Assembly (NCBI GenBank): GCA_029259695.1
Contig: JAJDEQ010000206.1
Coordinates: 1 to 55,455 of the forward strand
Length of the DNA: 55,455 nt
Direction: 5' to 3'
From: Planctomycetota bacterium
GTDB lineage: Bacteria; Planctomycetota; B15-G4
Below, piece after piece: positions 33,981 through 42,736 of this stretch. The notes under the pieces are model-generated. The model was not told the origin of the DNA. It saw only the letters and a list, made by a program, of their open reading frames with translations, and did not search any database. A program made the translations under genes and the position numbers. Every line of letters begins with the position of its first letter. The stretch's first letter is position 1.

Positions 33981-36125
33981 TCAGGGCGTGGTGGCCGTGA
34001 GTCCGTTGCTGGACGCGAAGCCGGTGGCGTTGACCGGGTCACCGATCCAGTACTGCAGGTAGGTCGTGAACTTGGACGGCACGCCGGGGGGCCACGGGGC
34101 CGAGACGACGATCGTGCCGTCGCCGGCGACGAGCAGAGGCACGAGCAGGAACTGGGCGTCGGGCACGAAGATCCCCCCCTTGAAGGGCGCGCCCAGGTAG
34201 CTCGGCGCGATGACGAGCGTGGCCACGGCGCCGGGGGCCGCGCCCGCGAGCGTGATCGTGGCCGGGTCGCCGACGGTGAGCGGGCCCGCTCCGGTCAGGC
34301 CGGGGAAGCCGGACACGCCCAGCGTCCCGGCGCCGGCGCGGGTCCACTCGTCGTAGGGCACGGCGCCCATGTCGGGGTCCGAGCCGTCGGGATCGAGCGG
34401 GCTCGCGGGACTGCCCACGTCGATGCAGGGGGAGTCGGAGAGCAGGCCGTAGACGCCGGCGGCCCCGTTGATGAAGCGCGGGTCGGTGTCGATGTTCCCC
34501 GCGCCGCCGAAGCCGCCCTGCACGTCCGACCAGCGCACGAGCACCTCCGAACCGCCGCCGCCGAAGCGGATCTGGTCACCGCTGTTGTCCCACACGATCG
34601 AGTCATCGAACTCCAACCGTCCGCCCTCGTTGACGAAGGTCAGGAAGACCCCACCCGTCTCGACGGCCGTGTTGTGAGCCAGGGTGCAGCGGGCGAGGAA
34701 GACGGTCATGGCCCCGTCGGCCCAGATGGCGCCGCCCGTGTCGGTGGCCGTGTTGTGGTCGATGATCACGTTGTCCAGGGTGGGCGTCGTGTTGTTGTTC
34801 CCGCCCACCCCCTCGATGGCAACGCCGCCTCCGAAGGCCGCCGTGTTGCCGCTGATCACGCTGCGCTCCAGCGTCGCCGCCGAACCGCCCCGGATGTGGA
34901 TGCCACCACCCTCGTCCGCGGCGACGTTGCTGCGGATCGTGCAGTCGGCGACGCCCACATCGGCGTCCTCGTCCAAGCTGTCACCCTGGATGTCGATGCC
35001 ACCGCCCACGGCCGCGCTGTTGCCCACGACGAGGCTGTGCTCGATGCGGGCGTCGTTCTCGGCGTTGATCGCCGAGAAGGCCACGCCGCCCCCCCACGTC
35101 ACCGCCGTGTTGTTCCTGAGGACGCACTCGGTGATCAGCGTGCCCCCCGCGAAGACGGCGATCGCTCCGCCCCTGGCGGCGGCATTGAACTCGAAGGTGC
35201 AACGTTCGAGGATCGGATCGCCCGACGAGACCGTGACGGCGCCACCCAGACTCGTGCAGGTGTTGCCGATGAACCGGCAGTCGAGGAAGTGCGGCTCGGC
35301 GTTGGTGATGCGCACCGCACCGCCCGTGGCACCCGTCGGCCCCGTGGACGCAGCCGCGTTGGCGGTGAACGTGCAGCGCTCCACCACGGCCAGCATCTCC
35401 TGCTCGCAGATGATCGCGCCGCCGCCTCGCGCCGAGTTGCCGTCGAAAGTGCAGTCCTGGATCACCGGCGTCGGCACGCCGGGGAAGACGGCCCGGAGCC
35501 GCAGCGCGCCCCCGTCGCCCGCCGCGGAGTTGCCCGTGAAGGCGCATTGGGTGAAGGCTCCCTCGCCGCCGAACGCGTTGTAGGCACCGCCGTCCCCGCC
35601 GGCGTCGTTGGACTCGAATTGGCACAGGCTGAACGAGGGGTCGCTGGTCTCGTCGGCGTCCACCGCGCCACCGCTGAACGTGGCCTCGTTGGACTCGAAG
35701 CGACAGCCGTCGAAGCTGGGGCTCGCCCCCTGCAGCAGCACCGAGCCGCCCGACTCGTCGAAGCCGTTGCGCAGGGTGAGCTCGCGCAGGACGGCCGCGG
35801 AGGTCTCGCCCGACTGGAACACGAAGTGGCGCTCGGCATCCTCCGCGTCGAGCACGCAGCCCGCCGCGCCGTTGGCGCTGCGCACCGTGATCAGCTTGCC
35901 GTCGAAGTCGAGGGCGCGGTTGCCCACACCGGCGTAGGTGCCGTCGGCGAGCACCACCTCGTCGCCGTTCACCGCCGCGTCGATGCCCTCCTGGATCGTG
36001 CAGAAGGGATCACCGGCCGTGCCGATGCCCGGCCCCGGGCAGGCGGCCGTGTCCACGAACCAGGTCGTCTGGGCCTGGACCGGAAGGGCGAACACGACGA
36101 ACACGAGGCAGCGGGTGAGTTGCAA
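33981..36125 (-). CDS. Secreted right-handed beta-helix protein
   Basis: The 714-residue product begins with TTG 36125; AGGAGGT six bases before it decides this start. Signal peptide MQLTRCLVFVVFALPVQAQ is followed by 'WFVDTAACPGPGIGTAGDPF' and 'IQEGIDAAVNGDEVVLADGT', a typical entry to secreted beta-helix proteins. Repeats of about 22-25 residues of the type 'NSAAGDGGALRLR', 'SVISGNTAAFGGGVAIEG' and 'NTATDTGGAIWADG' form the parallel beta-helix (about residues 70-570). The last about 110 residues ('LTVGDPATITLAGAAPGA', 'APFKGGIFVPD', 'TTYLQYWIGDPVNATGFASS') are shared with the 821-residue propeller protein at 50-53 kb. Possibly polysaccharide binding; no catalytic residues are identified. 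Remnants of two broken genes flank it. Confidence 0.88.
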   Translation of the reverse strand: MQLTRCLVFVVFALPVQAQTTWFVDTAACPGPGIGTAGDPFCTIQEGIDAAVNGDEVVLADGTYAGVGNRALDFDGKLITVRSANGAAGCVLDAEDAERHFVFQSGETSAAVLRELTLRNGFDESGGSVLLQGASPSFDGCRFESNEATFSGGAVDADETSDPSFSLCQFESNDAGGDGGAYNAFGGEGAFTQCAFTGNSAAGDGGALRLRAVFPGVPTPVIQDCTFDGNSARGGGAIICEQEMLAVVERCTFTANAAASTGPTGATGGAVRITNAEPHFLDCRFIGNTCTSLGGAVTVSSGDPILERCTFEFNAAARGGAIAVFAGGTLITECVLRNNTAVTWGGGVAFSAINAENDARIEHSLVVGNSAAVGGGIDIQGDSLDEDADVGVADCTIRSNVAADEGGGIHIRGGSAATLERSVISGNTAAFGGGVAIEGVGGNNNTTPTLDNVIIDHNTATDTGGAIWADGAMTVFLARCTLAHNTAVETGGVFLTFVNEGGRLEFDDSIVWDNSGDQIRFGGGGSEVLVRWSDVQGGFGGAGNIDTDPRFINGAAGVYGLLSDSPCIDVGSPASPLDPDGSDPDMGAVPYDEWTRAGAGTLGVSGFPGLTGAGPLTVGDPATITLAGAAPGAVATLVIAPSYLGAPFKGGIFVPDAQFLLVPLLVAGDGTIVVSAPWPPGVPSKFTTYLQYWIGDPVNATGFASSNGLTATTP

Positions 36126-36270
36126 GGTGGCACCTCCTCTCGGTCATGAGGCTAGACCCCCGGCGCCGATCTGCAAAGAGGAGACGGACGACCGGTACGG
36201 GATCAGAGCACGGCATCTTCCCACTGGAACGTCGCCGGCGGCAGGCAGCGCACGATCTCGAGGCGGCGGA

Positions 36271-36632
36271 CTAGCCGTCTCCTTCCTCGTCGCCGACCTG
36301 GTGCACGCGGCCATCGTGGACGACGAACGCGATCTTGCGCGTGTTCGCGATGTCGTCGAGCGGGTTGGCGCGCAGGGCCACCATGTTCGCGAGCATGCCC
36401 GACTCGACGGCGCCGAGGATCGACTCGTGGCGCAGGATGCGCGCCGAACCGATGGTCGCAATCTGCAGCGCCTCGAGCGGCGTGGCGCCGCCCTCGCTGA
36501 CAAAGAGCTCCATCTCCCGGTGGACGGACTCGCCGGGCCGCACCCCGTCGACGGGGAAGTCGGTGCCCAGGCCCACCATGACGCGGTCCAGCCGAGGAGC
36601 AGCACGAAGATCACCGGCGCGACACGGCGCAT
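36271..36632 (-). pseudogene. Amidohydrolase remnant: signal peptide joined out of frame to the C-terminal part
   Basis: Two frames are needed. ATG 36632 opens a signal peptide (MRRVAPVIFVLLLGWTASW) that soon becomes low-complexity. In the next frame, from about 36579, runs 'MVGLGTDFPVDGVRPGES', then 'LEALQIATIGSARILRHES' and 'GMLANMVALRANPLDD', to a stop at 36271. This is the last about 100 residues of a metal-dependent amidohydrolase (imidazolonepropionase-like), including the Asp region GTDFP. The normal protein is about 400 residues or more, so a large internal deletion with a frameshift has joined both ends. It cannot be functional as it stands. Confidence 0.75.
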
Positions 36633-36636
36633 CGTT

Positions 36637-36808
36637 TCAGCTCGCTTCCTCGGGCTCGCTCTCGCCGAAACTCTCGACCAGCTCCTTCAATCCGTCCTCG
36701 ACCTCGTCCATGCCGAAGACCAGGGCGTGCCGCAGGAGGTCCACCGAGTGCCCTGGAGCAAGGTGATGGACCTCGACCGCTTCGAACTCGACTGACGGCG
36801 TCCCGCAG
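36637..36808 (-). other. Possible C-terminal remnant of an unidentified gene
   Basis: The minus-strand frame reads 'VEFEAVEVHHLAPGHSVDLL' and then a protein-like acidic helix 'GMDEVEDGLKELVESFGESE' before the stop at 36637, only a few bases before the amidohydrolase-remnant ATG. It looks coding in composition and has no clear start. I do not recognise it. It may be the tail of a gene lost in the same deletions. Confidence 0.3.
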
Positions 36809-36830
36809 TTGTCACCTCGTGGGCCCGAGG

Positions 36831-39200
36831 CTACGGACGCTGCTCGGGCCCGGTGGTGAAGGTCACGTCCACGCGTTCGGTGGCGAGGCCCGTGAGGTTG
36901 CGGTAGTTCCGGCCGATGGGCAGGGCGTAGCGGGTGCCGGGCTCGAGCGGTTCGAGGGGGATGCGCAACACCTGTGCGTCGTCGTCCCACTGGGCGTAGT
37001 CCGAGCTCTCGGCGTAGGTCCAGCCCGCCGCCTTCAGGTCGTCGATGTCGTCCGTCTTGAAGCCGACCCCGCGGCGCATGGGCTCGTCGAACTCCACGAC
37101 CACCTCGCGCAGGGAGGGCGACACGCCCGTGGCGCCCACCGGCGGGTCGGTGCGCACGACCACCGCGGGCGTCTTGTCGGACGACGGCGCGGTGCTGAAA
37201 CGCAGCGCCTGTTCGACCGGCGGACCGCCCCACCGATCGCGGAGCGCACCGCCGAGGGGCAGCACGTACCCGGTGCCGGGTGAGAGCGGCGACACCTGGA
37301 GCACCAGCGTCCGTCCCTCGTCGTCCAACCCGACGGAGACGACCCTGGGCGTGCTCGCCCCGCGAGGCAGGACTGGTCGGGAGTCGAGGAACTCCTCCGG
37401 CGTGAACGGCTCGAGGGGACGGTCGAACGTCAACTCGATGCGCCGGGCCCCCATGACCGTGTCGTCGCTGCCGGGCGCCGGCAAGCACGACAGCAACCGC
37501 GGTCCGTCCAGCACGACCTGTTGGGGCCGGTGACGCGGCATGAGTTCGTCGGGGTCGAGCGCAACGGCGATCACGTGCGCTGGTCCGTCGCCCGCCACGC
37601 CTGACAGGTCGACGCTGAACAGCGTCGTGCCGTCCACGTCCACCAGACGTCGTTCGCGGAAGCCGCGGCCCAGCACCTCGACGACCGCGCGCACGCGCGC
37701 GGGCATGTCGCCGCCCTCGGGCAACGCCCGCGCCGAGATCGTCCCCCGCAGCGTGCGGGATGGGACGTCCACCGTCACGTCGGACAACGTCAACTCCAAC
37801 TCGCCGTCGTGGTGCAGCCAGGGCACGAACAGGCCCGGCGCCTGCGCGTCGAGCAATCGTTCCCAGGTGGCCAGGGTCGACGGTTCGCCCGCACGGGCAG
37901 CCGCGATCCAGGCGCGGTTGAAGTCCGACCAGTGCTCCTGACCCAGCATCCCGGCGACCCAACGGTGCACCAGCGCGCTCTTCGCGTAGGCCAGCTCGGA
38001 GTATCCCGGGGTGCCGAAGCCGAACTCGGCCAGCGCGCGGGAGCGGCCCTCGTCGAGCAGCTCGGCGGTGTCGGCGCGGGCCGAGGCCAGGCCGCCCTGC
38101 AGCTTGTCACGACGACCGATGCGTTCCAGGTGGACCCAACTCGACGCCTCGCACAGTCCCTCGGTCAGGAAGCGTTCCCCCGGCCCGTCGGCGCACACGG
38201 TCTGGCCCCACCAGAGATGCGCCACCTCGTGGGCCAGGGTTGCCAGGGGCACCTCGCCGCCCAGGGCCCAGCGGTCGAACACGATCAGGCCCTCGGCGGT
38301 CCAGTTGTAGCTGTAGCCCTCGCGGTTGGTCTGCTCGAAGATCGTCAGGCTGCCCGGCGCGCCGGGACCGAAGAGCCGCTGCAAGTCCTCGCGCGCCGAG
38401 ACCGCGGCCTCGATCACCCCGTCAACCTCGCCGACGTGCTCCTCGCGCATGAGCGCCACGAGCTGTTGCCCGTCGTGCACCCGCTCGACCCGCACCCGCT
38501 CCCCCGCCACCACGTTCGGATGGGCGGCCACGTCGGCGGCGAAGCGCCAGGTCGCGCGGGCGCCGTCGGGCGAGGTCCGAGGTGGCTCCTGGAGCACGCC
38601 CGTCGCGCCCACCTGCCACCCGGCGGGCGCGTCGATCTGCAACTGGAACGGTGACGCGACGGCGCCGGACCCGTCAGCGCTCAGCGGCACCTTGGGCACG
38701 AACACCGTCTGCTCGGACATGCGCGCCTCGCTCTCGTCCACGAGCAGGATGCCGCGCCAGTCGGATCCCGTGGCACCGTGCTCGGCGGCGCCCGCGTAGT
38801 GCAGCGTCACCTCGGCCCGGCCGTCCGCCGGCGGCGGGTCGAGCTCGAGCCAGATCACCCGGCCCTCCGAGTGGTAGCGCCCACCCAGGCCGCGGCCGTG
38901 GTGCACCTGCGCCGCGCCGCCGTCGAACTCCACGCGCGAGACGTCCAGGCCGCGGTTGAGCAGCAGCGGCACCAACCCGGGCTCGAGCCCCGAGAGTTCG
39001 AGCCGCACCACCGCCGACACCCGGCCCGGCGGGTCGAGCCGCAGCGCGGCCGACATGCGCTCCAACCCGGGCCAGGGCGACGGCCCGCCTCCCGTCCAGG
39101 ACCGGATCACCGAATGGTCGAACCAGCCTCCGGGCGTGAGCACCAGGATGGCGACCCATCCGAGCAGCAACACCGCGACCACGACGACGAGACGACGCAT
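36831..39200 (-). CDS. M1-family metallopeptidase with C-terminal Ig-like domains
   Basis: From ATG 39200 (GGGAG five bases upstream) the product has 789 residues. It starts with a membrane anchor or signal (MRRLVVVVAVLLLGWVAILV). The catalytic domain carries HEVAHLWWGQ (HExxH) followed after 18 residues by Glu in LTEGLCEAS, the M1 (gluzincin) zinc site. A GAMEN-like segment is not obvious and 'EQTNREGYSYNW' may replace it, so aminopeptidase activity is likely but its specificity is unclear. The C-terminal third has two Ig-like repeats of the SbsA type ('RRIELTFDRPLEPFTPEEF', 'REVVVEFDEPMRRGVGF', each ending 'PGTGYVLPLG'/'PGTRYALPIG'). Probably envelope-anchored. The frame opens further upstream to 39419 without a better start. 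Confidence 0.88.
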   Translation of the reverse strand: MRRLVVVVAVLLLGWVAILVLTPGGWFDHSVIRSWTGGGPSPWPGLERMSAALRLDPPGRVSAVVRLELSGLEPGLVPLLLNRGLDVSRVEFDGGAAQVHHGRGLGGRYHSEGRVIWLELDPPPADGRAEVTLHYAGAAEHGATGSDWRGILLVDESEARMSEQTVFVPKVPLSADGSGAVASPFQLQIDAPAGWQVGATGVLQEPPRTSPDGARATWRFAADVAAHPNVVAGERVRVERVHDGQQLVALMREEHVGEVDGVIEAAVSAREDLQRLFGPGAPGSLTIFEQTNREGYSYNWTAEGLIVFDRWALGGEVPLATLAHEVAHLWWGQTVCADGPGERFLTEGLCEASSWVHLERIGRRDKLQGGLASARADTAELLDEGRSRALAEFGFGTPGYSELAYAKSALVHRWVAGMLGQEHWSDFNRAWIAAARAGEPSTLATWERLLDAQAPGLFVPWLHHDGELELTLSDVTVDVPSRTLRGTISARALPEGGDMPARVRAVVEVLGRGFRERRLVDVDGTTLFSVDLSGVAGDGPAHVIAVALDPDELMPRHRPQQVVLDGPRLLSCLPAPGSDDTVMGARRIELTFDRPLEPFTPEEFLDSRPVLPRGASTPRVVSVGLDDEGRTLVLQVSPLSPGTGYVLPLGGALRDRWGGPPVEQALRFSTAPSSDKTPAVVVRTDPPVGATGVSPSLREVVVEFDEPMRRGVGFKTDDIDDLKAAGWTYAESSDYAQWDDDAQVLRIPLEPLEPGTRYALPIGRNYRNLTGLATERVDVTFTTGPEQRP

Positions 39201-39468
39201 GCCCACTCCCATGCCCTGCCCGTGACCTGGCGGGCGCGCCGCGCGCAGCCCGCGTGAACCCGCGCTGGATGCCCGGGGCGCCGGCCAGGATAGCAGCGTG
39301 AGCGTTCGAACGACCCGGCAACGCCGGCGCCGCGATGGCCTGATCAGCAGTCTGCATCCGCAGCAATGTCCCTCGCCGGCCCGCCGCGCATGTCTATGAT
39401 GCCGGGCCCCCGGGACCACTCAGGCATGTCGCCTTGCAGGTCCCCTCCCGTCTCCAGCGCGTCCGTGG
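39201..39468. promoter_or_regulatory. Divergent promoter region between the M1 peptidase and the saccharopine pathway genes
   Basis: This 268-bp region separates two divergent starts. It should hold both promoters. I see no strong palindrome or known operator here. Confidence 0.4.
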
Positions 39469-40866
39469 GTGCAAACCGTGAAAGAAGTCCTCGTGCTCGG
39501 GGCGGGCAAGAGTTCGCCCTTCCTCATCTCGCACCTGCTCGAACTCGCCGGTCGGCACGACTGGTTCGTGACGGTGGGCGACATCGATGTCGAATGCGCC
39601 CGGCGCCTCGTCGACGGGCACCCGCGCGGCACCGCGGTGCCGTTCGACGTGAATGACGCCACCCTGCGCTCGACGCTGATCGAGAAGTCGGACGTGGTCG
39701 TCAACATGCTGTCGCCCGTGTTCCAGGACCTCGTGGCCTGGGACTGCGTGGCTCACGGCCGGCACATGCTCTCGGTGAGCTACGACGCCGAGGCGGTGCG
39801 CGACCTGTCTCCCGATGCACAGCGCAAGGGCGTGCTGCTGCTCACCGACCTCGGCCTCGACCCCGGCATCGACCACATGTCGGCGATGAAGATCATGGGC
39901 CGGATCCATGACGAGGGGGGGAAGATCAACTCGTTCCGATCGTACGGCAGCGGCATCCCCGCGCCGGAAGGCGACCTGAACCCGCTCCGCTATGTCGTGA
40001 GCTGGAACCCGCGCAACGTCGTCATGTCCGCCGAGCACGGGGCCCAGTACATGCTCGGCGGCAAGATCAAGATCGTGCCGTTCCATCACGTGTTCCACCA
40101 CACGTGGGCGGTCGACGTGCCGGGTATCGGCGTGCTCGAGGCCTACCCCAACCGGGACTCGCTGTCCTACATGCAGGTCTTCGGTCTCGACGACGTACAG
40201 ACCATGATCCGCGGCACGTTGCGCTACCCCGGGTGGTGCGAGACCTGGGCCCAGATCGTCCGCCTCGGCCTGCCCAACGAAACGCTGCGCATCCCGGACC
40301 TCGCGCAACGCAGCTACGCCGAGGTGGTCGAGATGCACCTGCCGCTCACGGTCACCGGGGCGCAGCTCGAGCAACGCATCGCGAACTTCCTGCAGATCAG
40401 CCCGACCGGCAGCATCATCGAGAACCTGCGCTGGCTCGGCCTGTTCTCCGACGAGCCCACGGGCTGCCAGGGCGAGACGGCGGCGGCCATGATGGTCGAC
40501 CTGCTCTCCCGCAAGCTCCCGCTGGAGCCCGGGCAGCGTGACCTGGTCGTGCTCGTGCACGAACTCGAGGTCGACTATCCCGGACAGGACCGGCCGAGCG
40601 AGACGATCACCTCGACGATGGTGGAGCGCGGAGAGCCCGACGGCTTCACCGCCATGGCCCGCACCGTGGGCCTGCCCACCGCCGTCACGGTCAAGCTGTT
40701 GCTCGAGGGCGGGATCCCGCTGACGGGCAGCCAGATCCCCACCCACCCTTCCATCTACGAGCCGGTGCTGCGGGAGATCGAGGCCGCCGGGATCACCTTC
40801 ACGGAGCGCATCGTGCAACACACCGACGCCGTCGACGCCCCCCCCCAGCCGGCGACGGACCGATGA
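39469..40866 (+). CDS. Saccharopine dehydrogenase (glutamate-forming type)
   Basis: The 465-residue product starts at GTG 39469 (GTG 39478 is an alternative; neither has a good ribosome binding site). It opens with a Rossmann motif (VLVLGAGKSSPFLISHL), then 'GDIDVECARRLV' and the saccharopine dehydrogenase signature 'VNMLSPVFQDLVAWDCVAHG'. 'TDLGLDPGIDHMSAMKIM' and 'FRSYGSGIPAPEGDLNPLRY' continue the typical series (compare GLDPGIDHMLA and YCGGLPAPE). It should oxidise saccharopine to glutamate and aminoadipate semialdehyde, the second step of lysine degradation by the saccharopine route. ATGA overlap couples it to the reductase-like gene downstream. The order, dehydrogenase first, resembles a split version of the fused eukaryotic enzyme AASS. 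Confidence 0.9.
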   Translation: MQTVKEVLVLGAGKSSPFLISHLLELAGRHDWFVTVGDIDVECARRLVDGHPRGTAVPFDVNDATLRSTLIEKSDVVVNMLSPVFQDLVAWDCVAHGRHMLSVSYDAEAVRDLSPDAQRKGVLLLTDLGLDPGIDHMSAMKIMGRIHDEGGKINSFRSYGSGIPAPEGDLNPLRYVVSWNPRNVVMSAEHGAQYMLGGKIKIVPFHHVFHHTWAVDVPGIGVLEAYPNRDSLSYMQVFGLDDVQTMIRGTLRYPGWCETWAQIVRLGLPNETLRIPDLAQRSYAEVVEMHLPLTVTGAQLEQRIANFLQISPTGSIIENLRWLGLFSDEPTGCQGETAAAMMVDLLSRKLPLEPGQRDLVVLVHELEVDYPGQDRPSETITSTMVERGEPDGFTAMARTVGLPTAVTVKLLLEGGIPLTGSQIPTHPSIYEPVLREIEAAGITFTERIVQHTDAVDAPPQPATDR

Positions 40867-42026
40867 GCGCACGGGAGCTGGCCGTCGTGGGGACCTCGCT
40901 GCTGGAGAATGAGCAGCGCGTCCCGATCCATCCGTCGCACTTCGATCAGATCCCCGAGCCCCTGCGCCGACGCATGACCTTCGAGCAGGGCTACGGCGCC
41001 CCCTTCGGCGTCTCCGACGCGCGCCTGGGGGAACTCTTCGCCGGCGTGCTGCCGCGCGACGAGCTGCTCGCCGGAAGCGGCGTCGTCTTGCTGCCGAAGA
41101 TGCAGGCGGCCGACCTGCAGGCCGTCGCCGAAGGTGGCGTGCTGTGGGGCTGGCCGCACTGCGTGCAGCAGGCCGAGGTGACCCAGGTCGCCGTCGACCG
41201 GCGGCTGACGCTGATCGCCTGGGAGGAGATGCACACCTGGCGCAAGGACGGCGGCCGGGACATGCACCTCTTCTATCGCAACAACGAGATGGCGGGGTAC
41301 TGCGGCGTGCTGCACGCCATGGGCCTCGTGGGCCTCGACGGCGGCAGCTACGGGCCGCCGCTGCGCGCGGTCGTGTTGAGCTTCGGCTCGGTCAGCCGAG
41401 GCGCCGTCCACGCCCTGCAGGGACTCGGCGTGGCGGACATCACGGTCTACACCCAGCGGCCGCCATGGTCAGCGCACGACCGCGTGCCCGGGTGTCGCTA
41501 CGGCCAACTGATCGTGGCGCCGGACGGCGATCCGACCCCGATCCAGGTGCGTGGAGAGGACGGCCGGACGCATCCGCTGCTCGACACCCTCGAGCAGTCT
41601 GACCTGATCGTCAACGGCATCCTGCAGGACACCGACCGGCCGCTGATGTTCCTCACCACCGACGACGTGGGCCGGCTGCGCGAGGGATCGCTGATCGTCG
41701 ACGTGAGCTGCGATCTGGGCATGGGTTTCAGCTTCGCCCGGCCGACGTCGTTCGAGCAGCCGACCTTCCAAGTCGGCCCTGCGACGTACTACGCCGTGGA
41801 CCACACACCCAGCTACCTCTGGCGATCGGCCAGCTACGAGCTGTCCAGCGTGGTCGTGCCGTTCCTCGCGGACGTCGCGGGTGGCCCCGAGGCCTGGGCG
41901 GCCAACGAGTCGATCCGGCGCGCGATCGAGATCCGCGACGGAGAGATCCAGAACCCGCGCATCCTCAGCTTCCAGCACCGCGCGGCGACCTGGCCCCACG
42001 AACGGCGTCCTGCGATCGGCACGTAG
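40863..42026 (+). CDS. Lysine-ketoglutarate reductase-like / N5-(carboxyethyl)ornithine synthase family protein
   Basis: ATG 40863 overlaps the preceding stop by four bases, so the two are translationally coupled. The 387 residues show the alanine dehydrogenase/PNT-type N-terminal domain ('LLENEQRVPIHPSHF', 'GVLWGWPHCVQQAEV', 'DMHLFYRNNEMAGYCGVLHA'). A dinucleotide-binding part follows ('VVLSFGSVSRGAVHALQGLG'), with the catalytic-region segment 'IVDVSCDLGMGFSFARPTSF' and 'YYAVDHTPSYLW'. This is the architecture of lysine-ketoglutarate reductase and of N5-(carboxyethyl)ornithine synthase. The neighbour makes the saccharopine step the more likely role: lysine plus 2-oxoglutarate to saccharopine with NADPH. 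Sequence alone does not separate the two. Confidence 0.82.
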   Translation: MSARELAVVGTSLLENEQRVPIHPSHFDQIPEPLRRRMTFEQGYGAPFGVSDARLGELFAGVLPRDELLAGSGVVLLPKMQAADLQAVAEGGVLWGWPHCVQQAEVTQVAVDRRLTLIAWEEMHTWRKDGGRDMHLFYRNNEMAGYCGVLHAMGLVGLDGGSYGPPLRAVVLSFGSVSRGAVHALQGLGVADITVYTQRPPWSAHDRVPGCRYGQLIVAPDGDPTPIQVRGEDGRTHPLLDTLEQSDLIVNGILQDTDRPLMFLTTDDVGRLREGSLIVDVSCDLGMGFSFARPTSFEQPTFQVGPATYYAVDHTPSYLWRSASYELSSVVVPFLADVAGGPEAWAANESIRRAIEIRDGEIQNPRILSFQHRAATWPHERRPAIGT

Positions 42027-42057
42027 CGCCCGCGCGGCGGCCGCTCACCCCTCGGTT

Positions 42058-42591
42058 CTACCCGCCCATGGGGAACCAGTGGCCGCCGCTGGTCTCGATG
42101 ATCTCGAGCCCGCCGCCCCGGGCGCCTTCCAGCTCCACCCGGAAGTGGTAGCCCTCGGGTACGGGCAGCACGAGATTCAGGTGCGGCATGGAGCGGTTGG
42201 CGTTGGCGCTGGCACGGATGACCTCGGTCCAGTTGCTGCCGTCCTTCGAGATGGAGCCGCTGGCGGTGGCGCCGAAGTCGCCCTTGAGGCGGGCCCAGGC
42301 CACGACGAAGCCGGACTGCTTCATGGAGCCGGGGGAGGTCCAGGTGCTGCCCTCGACGGGGATCTTCAGGCGCTCGGGGTCACCCATGCTGGCGCCTTCA
42401 CCCTCGTCGGCACCCAGGCCCATGACGGGCCAGAAGGACGAGTTGCCGGCCATGGACGCCGCCGCGACTTCGGCGCGCTCGACGGCTACCGCCTGCGTGC
42501 GGGCGGTCCAGAAGAACGCACCGACGGCGGCGACCGCCAGGAGCAGCACGAGCGCACTCGGCCGGTTCAACTTGCGGGGGACAGCATTCAT
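42058..42591 (-). CDS. Hypothetical membrane-anchored protein
   Basis: The 177-residue product (ATG 42591) opens with a positive N-terminus and one hydrophobic helix (MNAVPRKLNRPSALVLLLAV, helix about 12-28). A Gly/Ala-rich middle follows, and a beta-rich end ('LPVPEGYHFRVELEGARGGG', 'GGHWFPMGG'). It is convergent with the saccharopine genes, their stops 31 bp apart. I do not recognise a family. Likely anchored in the membrane with a small outside domain. Confidence 0.55.
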   Translation of the reverse strand: MNAVPRKLNRPSALVLLLAVAAVGAFFWTARTQAVAVERAEVAAASMAGNSSFWPVMGLGADEGEGASMGDPERLKIPVEGSTWTSPGSMKQSGFVVAWARLKGDFGATASGSISKDGSNWTEVIRASANANRSMPHLNLVLPVPEGYHFRVELEGARGGGLEIIETSGGHWFPMGG

Positions 42592-42736
42592 CTCGTCTCA
42601 ACTCCGTGACCAGGTCTGGAATGACGGCGATGATACGACTCGCCCACGCGCGTCCGAAGAGATCGTTCACATGCTCAGACCGGTGCACTCCACGATCGGC
42701 ATACTCGGTGCCGGCCGCGCCCCAGGGAGTCCAGCC

